NCBI GenBank assembly: GCA_025056735.1
Contig: JANWVR010000057.1
Span: 1-64,000 of the forward strand
Source: Saprospiraceae bacterium
GTDB taxonomy: Bacteria; Bacteroidota; Bacteroidia; Chitinophagales; Saprospiraceae
Direction of reading: 5' to 3'
Length of the DNA: 64,000 nt
Shown here: piece after piece, positions 55,142 to 64,000 of the stretch
How positions within the stretch are numbered: the stretch's first letter is position 1
Layout: the number at the start of each line of letters is the position of its first letter
Notes under the pieces: model-generated
What the model saw: only the letters and a program-made list of their open reading frames with translations
What the model was told of the DNA's origin: nothing
The model's database searches: none
Position numbers and translations under genes: made by a program

Positions 55142-57733
55142 ATGAAACAACGACTACTCACCTTGCTGCTCTTTGCCTTTTGCACCAGTCTGTGGGGGCA
55201 AAAGGTCATCTATGTGCGCTCAAATGCTACCGGGGCCAACGACGGCACGTCCTGGCAAAACGCTTTCACCAACCTGGCGGCGGCGCTGACGGCTGCTCAG
55301 CCGGGCGACCAAGTGTGGACGGCTGCGGGCAGATACCGGCCCACGGCTGCGGATACGCCGCTGACGGTGAAGGCCGGCGTGGCGCTTTACGGCGGCTTTG
55401 CCGGCACCGAAACCACGCTGGGCGCCCGCAACCCAACGGCAAACGTAACCATACTGTCGGGCGACATTGCTGGCAACGACATTCCGGGCACGTTCAACCA
55501 AAACCGCACCGACAACGCCGTGCACGTGGTAGAAGTCATCCCAACCGCTAATCCTGACGCGCGCGCTATCGTGGACGGCTTCACCATCTCCGGTGGCCAG
55601 ACGCTCGTCGGCGCCAGCGCACCCGACCTGTCGCGCCGCGGCGGAGGATTGCTGGCCAACGCCAAAGTTACCGTGCGCAACTGCCGATTCGTGGACAACA
55701 ACGGCGATACCGGCGGCGCCTTAGCCGCTGTGTTGCCCGGCGCCAGTGGCATCCTCGTGGAGGACTGCATCTTTGAAAAAAACAACACCTCTCTGCTTTC
55801 CTCCGGCATCTATTTCCGCGACTTGGCCGGCGGCAGCACCGTACGCCGATGCATCTTCCGCGAAAACAAAACCATCCGCGGCGTGCTGTACGCCATCACA
55901 TCGGCTAATATGGTGGTGGACAGCTGCCAGTTCCTCAACAACGACGCCGGCAACACTCCCTGCGCTGCCCTGTACACCTGGCAAACAACTTTTACCCTGC
56001 GCAACAGCCTGTTCCGCGGCAACCGCTCCAACGACTTTACCGGCATGTACAACGATGGGCGCAACGGCATCTTCCCATTCCTCATCGAAAACTGCATCTT
56101 CGAGGAGAACGTCGCCGTGGACTCCGTGAATACCGGCAACCTCGCCACCGGCGGCGCCATCTTCAACGCCACTGCTACCTGCACCATCCGCAACTGCGTG
56201 TTCCGCAACAACCGCGCACATCTGGGCGGCGCTATCTATCTCAGCGACAAGACTCCTGGCCAGAAGACCGTCATCGAAAATTGCACGTTTGACGACAACC
56301 GCGTCTTCCCAGCCGCCAATACCACCGCCGCGCGCGGCGGCGCCTTCTACAGCCTCAAGGGCAACTATGAAATGCGCAACTGTACGTTCCGCCGCAATTC
56401 TGCCACCACCAGTGGCGGACACATCCATAACGCTGACTCAACACTCTCTCTCGTCAAAATCTGCCGCTTTGAGGGCGCTAATGCCACCTTTGGCGCAGCG
56501 GTGGGCAACTACGCCGCCGGTACAGTGGCCGTTTTCGACAGCTGCGTCTTCTCCGGCAACACAGCAGCTACCAGCGGCGGGGCGATATCTACAGCCTTCA
56601 CCGCCAGCACTACGGTGCAAAATTGCAACATCGAGTCGAATGCGGCCCGCTTCGGCGCCGGGCTGTTCGTGCAAAACTCGCGCTCGCGACTGACCATCCG
56701 CAACACGGCCATCGTCAGCAACAACGCCCAGGCGAACGGCGGCGGCGTGAACATCTCGGCAGGCGTGCCGCTCACCATCGAAAATTGCGAATTCCTGTTG
56801 AACGCCGCCGACATTGGCGGCGCCATCAATATCGCCGACGATACGTCCAACTTAGCGCTGCTCGTCGCGCGCAATACCGTGTTCCAGAACAACTTCGCCA
56901 ACAGCCAGGCCGCCGGTATCAACCTCTCCAACGCCGATGCGGAGCTGTACAACTGCCTGTTCTACGCCAACAACAACCTCTCCTCCAACGGCGCCGGCGG
57001 CGCTATCTGCAACAACGCCACCAACGGCAGCGGCGGCCCGCTCTCCCAGATCAGAGCCGTTAACTGTACCTTCGTCGAAAACGTGGCGCCCATCGGCGGC
57101 GGCATCGCCCAATGGCAGGACACCGCGGGCGGCACCTCCATCCTCAGGCTGCGCAACAGCATCCTTTATGGCAATACCGGCAAAGACTACGAAGTTGAAG
57201 ACGGCAAACCCACCGTCATCTCGCTCGGCGGCAACCTCTGCGGCGATGCAACACTCAATGCCGTACTGACGCAAACCAACGACCAGAAAGGACTCGACCC
57301 GCTGTTCGTAGATCCTAACTTCTTCAACTTCCGCCTGAAAACCGGCAGCCCGTGTATTGACAAAGGCGTAACCGGCTCCGATGTGCCCACCACCGACTTA
57401 GACGGCAACCCCCGCGACGCCAAACCCGACCAGGGCTGCTACGAGTTTATCACCTCCAGCATTCGTGACTTAGCCCAACTGCCCAAACCGCTCCGCCTGA
57501 TGCCCAACCCCGCTCGGGAGCAAACGCGCTTCGAGGTGGAAGATGACTGGAGCGGACAGGGCATTCTCCGCCTGACCAATGCCTCAGGCGCCGAAGTGCG
57601 CTCCATAACCGTGCAAAAACCCGCCGGACTGTGGACGCAAACGTTCCACGTCGGCGACCTACCGGCAGGCGCTTACCGCGTCAGCCTGTTGTTGGGCGAA
57701 CGCCGCTACGAAGGGTATCTGGTCAAAAAATAG
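55142..57733 (+). CDS. Right-handed parallel beta-helix protein with T9SS type A sorting domain
   Basis: Signal peptide, repeated NCxFxxNxA turns, C-terminal LRLMPNPAREQTRFEVE...GAYRVSLLLGERRYEGYLVKK. Confidence 0.9.
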   Translation: MKQRLLTLLLFAFCTSLWGQKVIYVRSNATGANDGTSWQNAFTNLAAALTAAQPGDQVWTAAGRYRPTAADTPLTVKAGVALYGGFAGTETTLGARNPTANVTILSGDIAGNDIPGTFNQNRTDNAVHVVEVIPTANPDARAIVDGFTISGGQTLVGASAPDLSRRGGGLLANAKVTVRNCRFVDNNGDTGGALAAVLPGASGILVEDCIFEKNNTSLLSSGIYFRDLAGGSTVRRCIFRENKTIRGVLYAITSANMVVDSCQFLNNDAGNTPCAALYTWQTTFTLRNSLFRGNRSNDFTGMYNDGRNGIFPFLIENCIFEENVAVDSVNTGNLATGGAIFNATATCTIRNCVFRNNRAHLGGAIYLSDKTPGQKTVIENCTFDDNRVFPAANTTAARGGAFYSLKGNYEMRNCTFRRNSATTSGGHIHNADSTLSLVKICRFEGANATFGAAVGNYAAGTVAVFDSCVFSGNTAATSGGAISTAFTASTTVQNCNIESNAARFGAGLFVQNSRSRLTIRNTAIVSNNAQANGGGVNISAGVPLTIENCEFLLNAADIGGAINIADDTSNLALLVARNTVFQNNFANSQAAGINLSNADAELYNCLFYANNNLSSNGAGGAICNNATNGSGGPLSQIRAVNCTFVENVAPIGGGIAQWQDTAGGTSILRLRNSILYGNTGKDYEVEDGKPTVISLGGNLCGDATLNAVLTQTNDQKGLDPLFVDPNFFNFRLKTGSPCIDKGVTGSDVPTTDLDGNPRDAKPDQGCYEFITSSIRDLAQLPKPLRLMPNPAREQTRFEVEDDWSGQGILRLTNASGAEVRSITVQKPAGLWTQTFHVGDLPAGAYRVSLLLGERRYEGYLVKK

Positions 57734-57963
57734 CGCCACGAGCATCTGCCGTTGGCCAAAACGCCCTTAACGACGGACAAAAAACACCCTGCCAGCCGTC
57801 GCGTCGAGCCTTCGATGCGGCGGCTGTTTCTTTTATGGAAAACCAGCCCTCAGCCCTATTGCGGCCAAAACCAGACAGCCCCTTCCGTGCGTTATAGCAT
57901 TCGAAGCGGGCGGGCCAGAAACCCGCTACCTTTGCTGCCCATTTTGATTTTTTTGAAGAAAAG

Positions 57964-59787
57964 ATGAAAAAGCCTGTTTTGCGCATAGCGCTCTGTGTCG
58001 TGTCGGTGTGGCTGATGTTTGCCGGGACTGCCTTTGCCCAGCCCAACCCTGAATTGGCCAACCAGTATTTTAAAGATGGCGAATACGAAAAAGCGGCTGA
58101 AGTATATCGCCAGCTCATCGAGTCGAATAAGAATTTAGCCGAGATTTATTTCGACCGCTACCTGACGTGCCTGCTCAACTTAGAGCGCTACGAGGAGGCT
58201 GAAAACGCCCTGAAAAAGCAGATCAAGCGCTCGCCTGGCAACACGCGCCTGTATGTCTCCTACGGCAACCTCTACGAGCGCATGGGCAAAACCAACGAGG
58301 CCCAGGCCCAATATGAACAGGCCATCGCCAGCGTGTCCGCCGACTACTCGTCGGTCTATTCGCTGGCCGAGGCCTTCGCCCAGACCGCCAAATTCGACTA
58401 CGCCATCCGAACTTACGAACGCGGCAATCAGCTGGCTAAAGACCCTCGCCGCTTTGCCTTTCAATTGGCCGAAATCTATCGGCGCAAAGGCGACACCCCT
58501 CGCATGATCGAGTACTACCTGAGCCACCTCGAGGCCGACCCTTCGCGCATGAGCATCGTGCAAACCCAACTGGCGCGCTATCTGCCCGAAGCCGAATACC
58601 CCGAATTGCAGCGTCAACTCTACGCGCGCCTGCAAAACAAAGAAACCGCCGAACTCACCGAGATGCTGGCCTGGACGTTCGTCCAGCGAAAGGACTACAA
58701 AAACGCCATGCGCCAGTACCGTGCCTTAGACAAACGCCTCAACGAAGTCGGCCAGCGCGTGTTCCAGCTGGCCAACGACGCCGCCAACGCTCGCGACTAC
58801 GATGCCGCCATCGCTGGCTACGAGTACATCATCCAGGAAAAAGGCCGTCAAAATCCCTTCTTCTTCAGCGCGAAAGGCGAACTCATGAAAACCCGCCGGC
58901 GCAAGATCACCGAAGGCTACAACTATACCCAGCAAGACCTCCAGGCCTTGGAAAATGATTACGAGCAGTTCATCGCCGAATACGGCGTTAGCCGAAGCAC
59001 AGCGATGATCATCATCGAGCAAGCCGAACTGGAAGCGCTGTATATCAATAACTTGCCTAAGGCTATCCAAATCTTAGAGACGCTGATCAACACTCCTGGC
59101 ATTCAGCGCGCCACCGTGGGCCGGGCCAAAATCAACTTAGCCGACTATTATCTGATGAGCGGCGACATCTGGGAAAGCACCTTGCTGTACAGCCAGGTGG
59201 ACAAAGAATTCCGCGAAGAAATGCTGGGCCAGGAGGCCCGCTTCAAAAACGCTCGACTCTCCTATTTCAACGGCGACTTCGAATGGGCACAGGCGCAGTT
59301 CGACGCCCTGAAGGCCTCCACCTCCAAATTGCTCTCCAACGACGCCATTGACCTGTCGGTGTTCATCATGGACAACCTCAACACCGACGCTACGACCGAT
59401 GCCATGGCCATCTATGCCCAGGCCGAATTGCTCGTGTTCCAAAACCGCTTTGCCGAAGCCCTGTACCTCCTGGACAGCCTGCGCACCACCTTCCCCGAAA
59501 CCAGCCTCCAGGACGATGTGCTCTACCTGAAGGCCCAAATCGCCGAAAAAAAGCGCGAATACCAACAAGCCGCCGATTTGTACGCCATCATCGCTGAAAA
59601 ATACCCGGAAGACATCCGCGCCGACAACGCCCTCTACGCCCGGGCCATCCTCTTGGAAGAACGCCTCGGCCAACCCGAAAAGGCTATGGAACTGTACGAG
59701 AAAATCTTTGTGGACTACTCCAGTTCCGTCTATGCGGTGGATGCCCGCAAGCGCTTCCGCATCTTGCGCGGCGACAAAGTGCAGTAG
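57964..59787 (+). CDS. Tetratricopeptide-repeat protein, secreted
   Basis: Signal peptide; multiple TPR units throughout 607 aa. Confidence 0.88.
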   Translation: MKKPVLRIALCVVSVWLMFAGTAFAQPNPELANQYFKDGEYEKAAEVYRQLIESNKNLAEIYFDRYLTCLLNLERYEEAENALKKQIKRSPGNTRLYVSYGNLYERMGKTNEAQAQYEQAIASVSADYSSVYSLAEAFAQTAKFDYAIRTYERGNQLAKDPRRFAFQLAEIYRRKGDTPRMIEYYLSHLEADPSRMSIVQTQLARYLPEAEYPELQRQLYARLQNKETAELTEMLAWTFVQRKDYKNAMRQYRALDKRLNEVGQRVFQLANDAANARDYDAAIAGYEYIIQEKGRQNPFFFSAKGELMKTRRRKITEGYNYTQQDLQALENDYEQFIAEYGVSRSTAMIIIEQAELEALYINNLPKAIQILETLINTPGIQRATVGRAKINLADYYLMSGDIWESTLLYSQVDKEFREEMLGQEARFKNARLSYFNGDFEWAQAQFDALKASTSKLLSNDAIDLSVFIMDNLNTDATTDAMAIYAQAELLVFQNRFAEALYLLDSLRTTFPETSLQDDVLYLKAQIAEKKREYQQAADLYAIIAEKYPEDIRADNALYARAILLEERLGQPEKAMELYEKIFVDYSSSVYAVDARKRFRILRGDKVQ

Positions 59788-59799
59788 CGCGCTTCCGCT

Positions 59800-59961
59800 T
59801 TATTCCTGCGTTTCCGTCGGCTCGATAATCAGCGCCGGCGGTGGCGCCTGTTCTGCTTTTTTCAACTGATACAGGAGATACAGCAGGATGAGCAGCACGA
59901 CGACAGACAGCAACACGAGGTTGCGGATGGGAAACGGCTCGCGGGTATGACGACGAAACAT
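59800..59961 (-). CDS. Small single-pass membrane protein (53 aa), absent from the ORF track
   Basis: MFRRHTREPFPIRNLVLLSVVVLLILLYLLYQLKKAEQAPPPALIIEPTETQE*; fits a gap between TPR and next gene. Confidence 0.55.
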   Translation of the reverse strand: MFRRHTREPFPIRNLVLLSVVVLLILLYLLYQLKKAEQAPPPALIIEPTETQE

Positions 59962-60161
59962 GGCAACAGATAGAAATCAGGCCTCCAGACCGGCGCGCTT
60001 TCCCGTTTTTTTAGGACATTTGCCCTGAAATGCCCTCCAGGCCGGTTGTGCGCTGCCGCGGCAGTGGTGTTTTTTTATGAAAAAATGCTTTTCATCGAAA
60101 GCCGCTCAAAGGTAAGCCAAAAGCGGCGCTGCGCTGGTGGGGCGCTCAACGGTAAGTTGTT

Positions 60162-60503
60162 ATGACGGAGGAGAACATCCAGCACGTGTTTGGCCAGGTC
60201 AGCAAGTCTTTAGCATTGGAGGCCGCCGAGCCGCCGCCCGACGAGGCGGCCTTGCTGGCGCTCATCGCGGAGCGCGTCGCTGAGTTGCTGGAGCATCAGC
60301 CTGAATACCTGATGAGCCTGCTGTACCGGCTCGATGTGTTGGAAGAAAAGATAGCGCCGGTCATGCGCGGTCATAGTGAAGAGCCGCTCCCTGTGGCGCT
60401 GGCCCGCCTCATTCTGGAGCGGCAAAAGCAGCGCATCGAAACCCGGCGCACTGTAAAGCCGCATCCGATGAATAGGGATGAAGCCGACGAGTGGGCGTGG
60501 TAG
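60162..60503 (+). CDS. Hypothetical protein, 113 aa
   Basis: Intact ORF in an otherwise empty gap; acidic, helical composition. Confidence 0.6.
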   Translation: MTEENIQHVFGQVSKSLALEAAEPPPDEAALLALIAERVAELLEHQPEYLMSLLYRLDVLEEKIAPVMRGHSEEPLPVALARLILERQKQRIETRRTVKPHPMNRDEADEWAW

Positions 60504-60511
60504 CGCGGGGT

Positions 60512-60943
60512 TTAGGCGTCGTCGCGCACAATGGCGATGCACTTGAGTTCAATAGCGATGGGCGTGGGCAGGCGGTCAATGCCTATGGTAGTGCGGCAGG
60601 GCTGGTTGTCTTGGAAGTATTCGGCGTAGATGCGGTTGAACGTGTGGAAGTCCCGTTCCAGGTTGGTCAGGAAAACAGTAACGTCCACTAAGTCTTCCCA
60701 GCGGGCGCCGCAGGCTTCGAGCACGGCGCGCACGTTGCGAAAAACGGAATGCACCTGTGCCTCGAAGTCAAATTCCATATAGTTGCCGCTGGGGCTGCGC
60801 TTGAGGCCCGGCACGCCGTCGGTTTCCGGGTCGCGGGGGCCGATGCCGGAAAGGAACAGCAGGTTGCCTGCGCGGCGGGCGTGGGGGTATGGGCCCACGG
60901 GCTTGGGCGCGTTTTGGGCGTCGAATTTTTCGGATGTAGCCAT
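60512..60943 (-). CDS. RidA family protein
   Basis: AQNAPKPVGPYPHARRAGNLLFLSGIGPRDPETD; NLERDFHTFNRIYAEYF. Confidence 0.9.
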   Translation of the reverse strand: MATSEKFDAQNAPKPVGPYPHARRAGNLLFLSGIGPRDPETDGVPGLKRSPSGNYMEFDFEAQVHSVFRNVRAVLEACGARWEDLVDVTVFLTNLERDFHTFNRIYAEYFQDNQPCRTTIGIDRLPTPIAIELKCIAIVRDDA

Positions 60944-60975
60944 GCTGTCGGGGTGCGTTTGAGCGCGGGCGCCGC

Positions 60976-62349
60976 TTAGATGGCCCGGTTAGGGTCGAAC
61001 TGCTCTAAGTAATCCGCCACGCGGCGCAGGAAGGAGCCGCCCAGCATGCCGTCCACGATGCGGTGGTCGTAGGAGAGCGACAGGAACATCATGTGCCGGA
61101 TGGCGATGACGTCGCCATGTTCGGTTTCGAGCACGGCGGGCTTTTTCCGGATGGCCCCCGTAGCCAGGATGGCCACCTGCGGCTGGTTGATAATGGGCGT
61201 GCCCATGACGTTGCCGAAGGTGCCTACGTTGGTCAGCGTGAAGGTGCCGCCCTGGATTTCTTCGGGCTTCAGCTGGTTTTGGCGCGCGCGGTTGGCCAGG
61301 TCGTTGACGACTTTCGTCAGGCCCACCAAGTTCAGGTGATCGGCGTTGCGAATGACGGGCACGATGAGATTGCCGCTGGGCAGGGCCGTCGCCATACCGA
61401 TGTTAATGTCCTTTTTTACGATGATGCGCGTGCCGTCCACTGAGGAGTTGATGAGCGGGAAGTCGCGGATGGCGCGCGCAATAGCCTCGATGAAGATGGG
61501 CGTGAAGGTGATGTTTTCGCCGTATTTTTTGCGGAATTCGTCTTTGATGCGGTTGCGCCACAGCACTAAGTGGGTTACGTCGGCCTCCACGAAAGAGGTA
61601 ACGTGGGCGCTGGTATGCTTGCTCATGACCATGTGCTCGGCAATGAGCCGGCGCATGCGGTCCATTTCAATGATTTCTACGTTGCCCGAAACGGACGTCG
61701 CTGCGGGGGGTGCTGCGGGAGCGGTTGTGGGAGCCGCTGTTGGGGCAGCGGCGGGAGCGGCAGTGGGCGTCGAGGTGAATGCCGCTGTCGCTGCGGACGT
61801 GGCGGCAGACGCAGTTTTGCGGTGTTGTACGTAGGCGAGGATGTCTTTTTTGGTAACGCGCCCTTCCAGGCCCGAGCCTGGGATGCGGTCGAGTTCGGCC
61901 TGAGAGATGCCTTCCTCGCGCGCAATGGTGCGCACTAACGGCGAGTAGAAGCGTCCGCTGGCCGCCGCGGTGCTGGGCGCAGGCTCGGCGGGCGCAGTCG
62001 GCACGAAGGGCACCGATACCGCAGCAGGCTCAGCCACAGCCGGCGTCTGGCCGTTGCCCGATGCTGGTGCGCTCACCGCCGGAGAGGCCGCTGGCGCCGC
62101 CGCCGAAGCGTCCGTCTCGATAATGGCAATGACGGTATTGATGGGCACTACGTCGTTTTCCTTGAACAACACTTCCACGACCACTCCCTCCACCGGAGAG
62201 GGCACCTCGCTGTCCACCTTGTCTGTGGCGATGTCCAGCACGGGTTCGTCCAGCGCCACCCGGTCGCCGGGCTTCTTGCGCCACTTCAGGATGGTGGCTT
62301 CCATAATGCTTTCGCCCATTTTGGGCATAATGAGTTCTACGCGCGCCAT
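60976..62349 (-). CDS. 2-oxo acid dehydrogenase E2 (dihydrolipoamide acyltransferase)
   Basis: Lipoyl motif EPVLDIATDKVDSEVPSPVEG; E3-binding region; LSYDHRIVDGMLGGSFL; Ala/Pro/Thr-rich linkers. Confidence 0.94.
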   Translation of the reverse strand: MARVELIMPKMGESIMEATILKWRKKPGDRVALDEPVLDIATDKVDSEVPSPVEGVVVEVLFKENDVVPINTVIAIIETDASAAAPAASPAVSAPASGNGQTPAVAEPAAVSVPFVPTAPAEPAPSTAAASGRFYSPLVRTIAREEGISQAELDRIPGSGLEGRVTKKDILAYVQHRKTASAATSAATAAFTSTPTAAPAAAPTAAPTTAPAAPPAATSVSGNVEIIEMDRMRRLIAEHMVMSKHTSAHVTSFVEADVTHLVLWRNRIKDEFRKKYGENITFTPIFIEAIARAIRDFPLINSSVDGTRIIVKKDINIGMATALPSGNLIVPVIRNADHLNLVGLTKVVNDLANRARQNQLKPEEIQGGTFTLTNVGTFGNVMGTPIINQPQVAILATGAIRKKPAVLETEHGDVIAIRHMMFLSLSYDHRIVDGMLGGSFLRRVADYLEQFDPNRAI

Positions 62350-62504
62350 TCCGTTTGCGAATTGTTTGTGTTAAGGCGGCGCAAAGGTAGGGCATCAAAA
62401 CGGTGTATGGTTGACATGAAAAGGCCATCCAGACGAAAACCAGCAGGCGACACTCATCGCGGGATTTTAAACGCCTGAACGGGCTTTTTGGCCCTTTTGG
62501 GTGG

Positions 62505-62560
62505 GATAACGGGCTAAATGTGGGTTCGGAAAGGTGCATTTAGCCCGTTATCTGCTTTTT
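62505..62560 (+). terminator. 16-bp perfect inverted repeat followed by T-tract, upstream of the ATPase gene
   Basis: GATAACGGGCTAAATG (62505-62520) / CATTTAGCCCGTTATC (62537-62552), then TGCTTTTTTTTATC. Confidence 0.7.
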
Positions 62561-62575
62561 TTTATCAAAAAGACT

Positions 62576-62583
62576 TAATTTTG
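62576..62583 (+). promoter_or_regulatory. -7 box TAATTTTG upstream of the DUF234-type ATPase
   Basis: TAnnTTTG, 17 nt before ATG 62601. Confidence 0.45.
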
Positions 62584-62600
62584 CGGGAAAAGAAGCGAGG

Positions 62601-64000
62601 ATGGAGCCTTTTATTGGCCGACATAAGGAGCTGCAAATATTGCGCGCGCTTTGGAAGCGCGAGCGTTCTGACTTTGTCGCCATTTTCGGGCGTCGGCGGG
62701 TGGGCAAGACCTTCCTGGTTCGGGAGGCTTTTTACGGGCAGTTTGATTTTCAGGTAACAGGTCTGGCCAATACCACTACGCGGAGGCAGTTGGAGAATTT
62801 CCATGCCGCTCTACTGAGCGCTGCTTCTGCCAGGCAGGACTACCCTATGCCTCAAGACTGGTTTGAGGCCTTTCGGCAATTGGCCGACCATTTGGGCGGG
62901 CTTCCAGCGGGCCGTAAGAAGGTCGTTTTCATAGATGAGCTCCCGTGGATGGATACGCCTAAGTCGGAATTCATTTCGGCGCTCGAACACTTTTGGAATG
63001 CGTGGGCAAGCGCTCGTGCTGACATTTTGCTCGTCGTCTGCGGTTCGGCCTCTTCGTGGATGATACATCGCTTGCTCATGAACACCGGCGGGTTGTATAA
63101 CCGCGTAACGAGTCGGATAAAATTGGAGCCGTTTACGCTGGCCGAGTGCGAGGCGTATTTCACAGCGCGCGGCGCAGCTTTCAATCGCTACCAGATTATT
63201 CAGCTCTACATGGTGTTGGGCGGCATCCCTTTTTATTTAGAGCAAGTAGACGTGAGCAAAAGTGCGTTGCAAAACATCAACGACCTCTGCTTCGCTGCTA
63301 ATGGATTTTTGCGTTCGGAGTTCTCATACCTCTTTGCTTCGCTTTTCAAACATTCGGAGCGGCATGTAGCCATTGTGGAAGTGCTTGCCCAAAAGACAAA
63401 AGGCATGGTACGCGAAGAGATTATCCGAAAGGCGGGGCTGCCCAATGGCGGCAACACAACTAAGGCCCTGCTTGAATTGGAGGAAAGCGGATTTATCCGG
63501 AAGTATCAGGCCTTCGATAGGCGAAGCAAGGAGGCGCTTTATCAGTTGGCTGACTTTTATACGCTGTTTTACCTCAAGTTCATCCAGCCCTCCAGCCATT
63601 TGGATAACTATGTATGGAGCGCCGATGCCCCGGCTTTCAACGCCTGGAGCGGTTACGCTTTCGAGCAGGTGTGCCTTCAGCATGTAGAACAGATCAAGAA
63701 AGCCCTGGGAGTCAGCGGTGTTATCACCCGTTCCTCGGCCTGGACAGGCGCCGACGGAGACCGCAAAGCACAGGTGGACTTAGTCATAGACCGTCGCGAC
63801 GGCGTCATCAACCTCTGCGAAATCAAGTTCTCTACCGGGCTGTTCTCCATAGACAAGCGTTATGCAGAGGAGCTGCGCGAAAAAGTCGCTCTCTTCAAAC
63901 GGATTACAGGAACAAAAAAAGCGGTTTTTCTTACCTTCATCACCACCTTCGGCCTGGCCTCAACACCACACACCGGTGGACTGGTGCAAAGCGCTCTGAC
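62601..64000 (+). CDS. AAA-family ATPase with DUF234-like C-terminus (runs off the window)
   Basis: Read directly: MEPFIGRHKELQILRALWKRERSDFVAIFGRRRVGKTFLVREAFY...VVFIDELPWMDTP...QVDLVIDRRDGVINLCEIKFSTG; not in the ORF track because it has no stop in the window. Confidence 0.88.
   Translation, partial: MEPFIGRHKELQILRALWKRERSDFVAIFGRRRVGKTFLVREAFYGQFDFQVTGLANTTTRRQLENFHAALLSAASARQDYPMPQDWFEAFRQLADHLGGLPAGRKKVVFIDELPWMDTPKSEFISALEHFWNAWASARADILLVVCGSASSWMIHRLLMNTGGLYNRVTSRIKLEPFTLAECEAYFTARGAAFNRYQIIQLYMVLGGIPFYLEQVDVSKSALQNINDLCFAANGFLRSEFSYLFASLFKHSERHVAIVEVLAQKTKGMVREEIIRKAGLPNGGNTTKALLELEESGFIRKYQAFDRRSKEALYQLADFYTLFYLKFIQPSSHLDNYVWSADAPAFNAWSGYAFEQVCLQHVEQIKKALGVSGVITRSSAWTGADGDRKAQVDLVIDRRDGVINLCEIKFSTGLFSIDKRYAEELREKVALFKRITGTKKAVFLTFITTFGLASTPHTGGLVQSAL

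Noticed and set aside
61690-62110. Low-complexity Ala/Pro/Thr coding tract in the E2 gene
   Set aside because: Normal flexible inter-domain linker for dihydrolipoamide acyltransferases.

Overview
A gene-dense, moderately GC-rich chromosomal window from a Bacteroidota bacterium, probably Saprospiria/Chitinophagia-like. This is inferred from a PorP/SprF-family protein, a T9SS-type C-terminal sorting domain and repeated TAnnTTTG -7 promoter boxes. Most of the window is housekeeping: FabH-like KAS III, Dna2-like nuclease-helicase, DnaX, HPF, aldehyde dehydrogenase, GT2 glycosyltransferases, TypA, QueA, Crp-family regulator, RsmI-like methyltransferase, ScpA, AccC, PabC-like, TlpA-like, serpin, PdxA, leucyl aminopeptidase, TPR-adenylate cyclase, patatin, fatty acid hydroxylase, FolB, MtaB, DnaK, ACMSD-like amidohydrolase, DUF5682, NtrC-like regulator, beta-helix T9SS cargo, RidA and a 2-oxoacid dehydrogenase E2. 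No rRNA, tRNA, IS element or CRISPR was recognised. The most notable observations are: (1) a family of 25-bp-period palindromic repeats (core GCCAAACAAGTTTGGC) in three arrays of 12, 4 and 4 units. Two of these tightly bracket scpA in inverted orientation, touching its start and stop codons, and one terminal unit carries a compensatory change that keeps the palindrome. (2) An A9 slippery run in dnaX at the end of the clamp-loader core, with a stop two codons into the -1 frame, predicting a gamma-like short form. (3) A second A9 slippery run splitting the partner gene of a BrnT-like toxin, whose -1 frame restores a 138-aa protein, next to an Mrr-like restriction enzyme. (4) FolB with a Cys-rich C-terminal tail. 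(5) Inverted repeats around two DUF4143/DUF234-type ATPase genes, and several smaller structural oddities.
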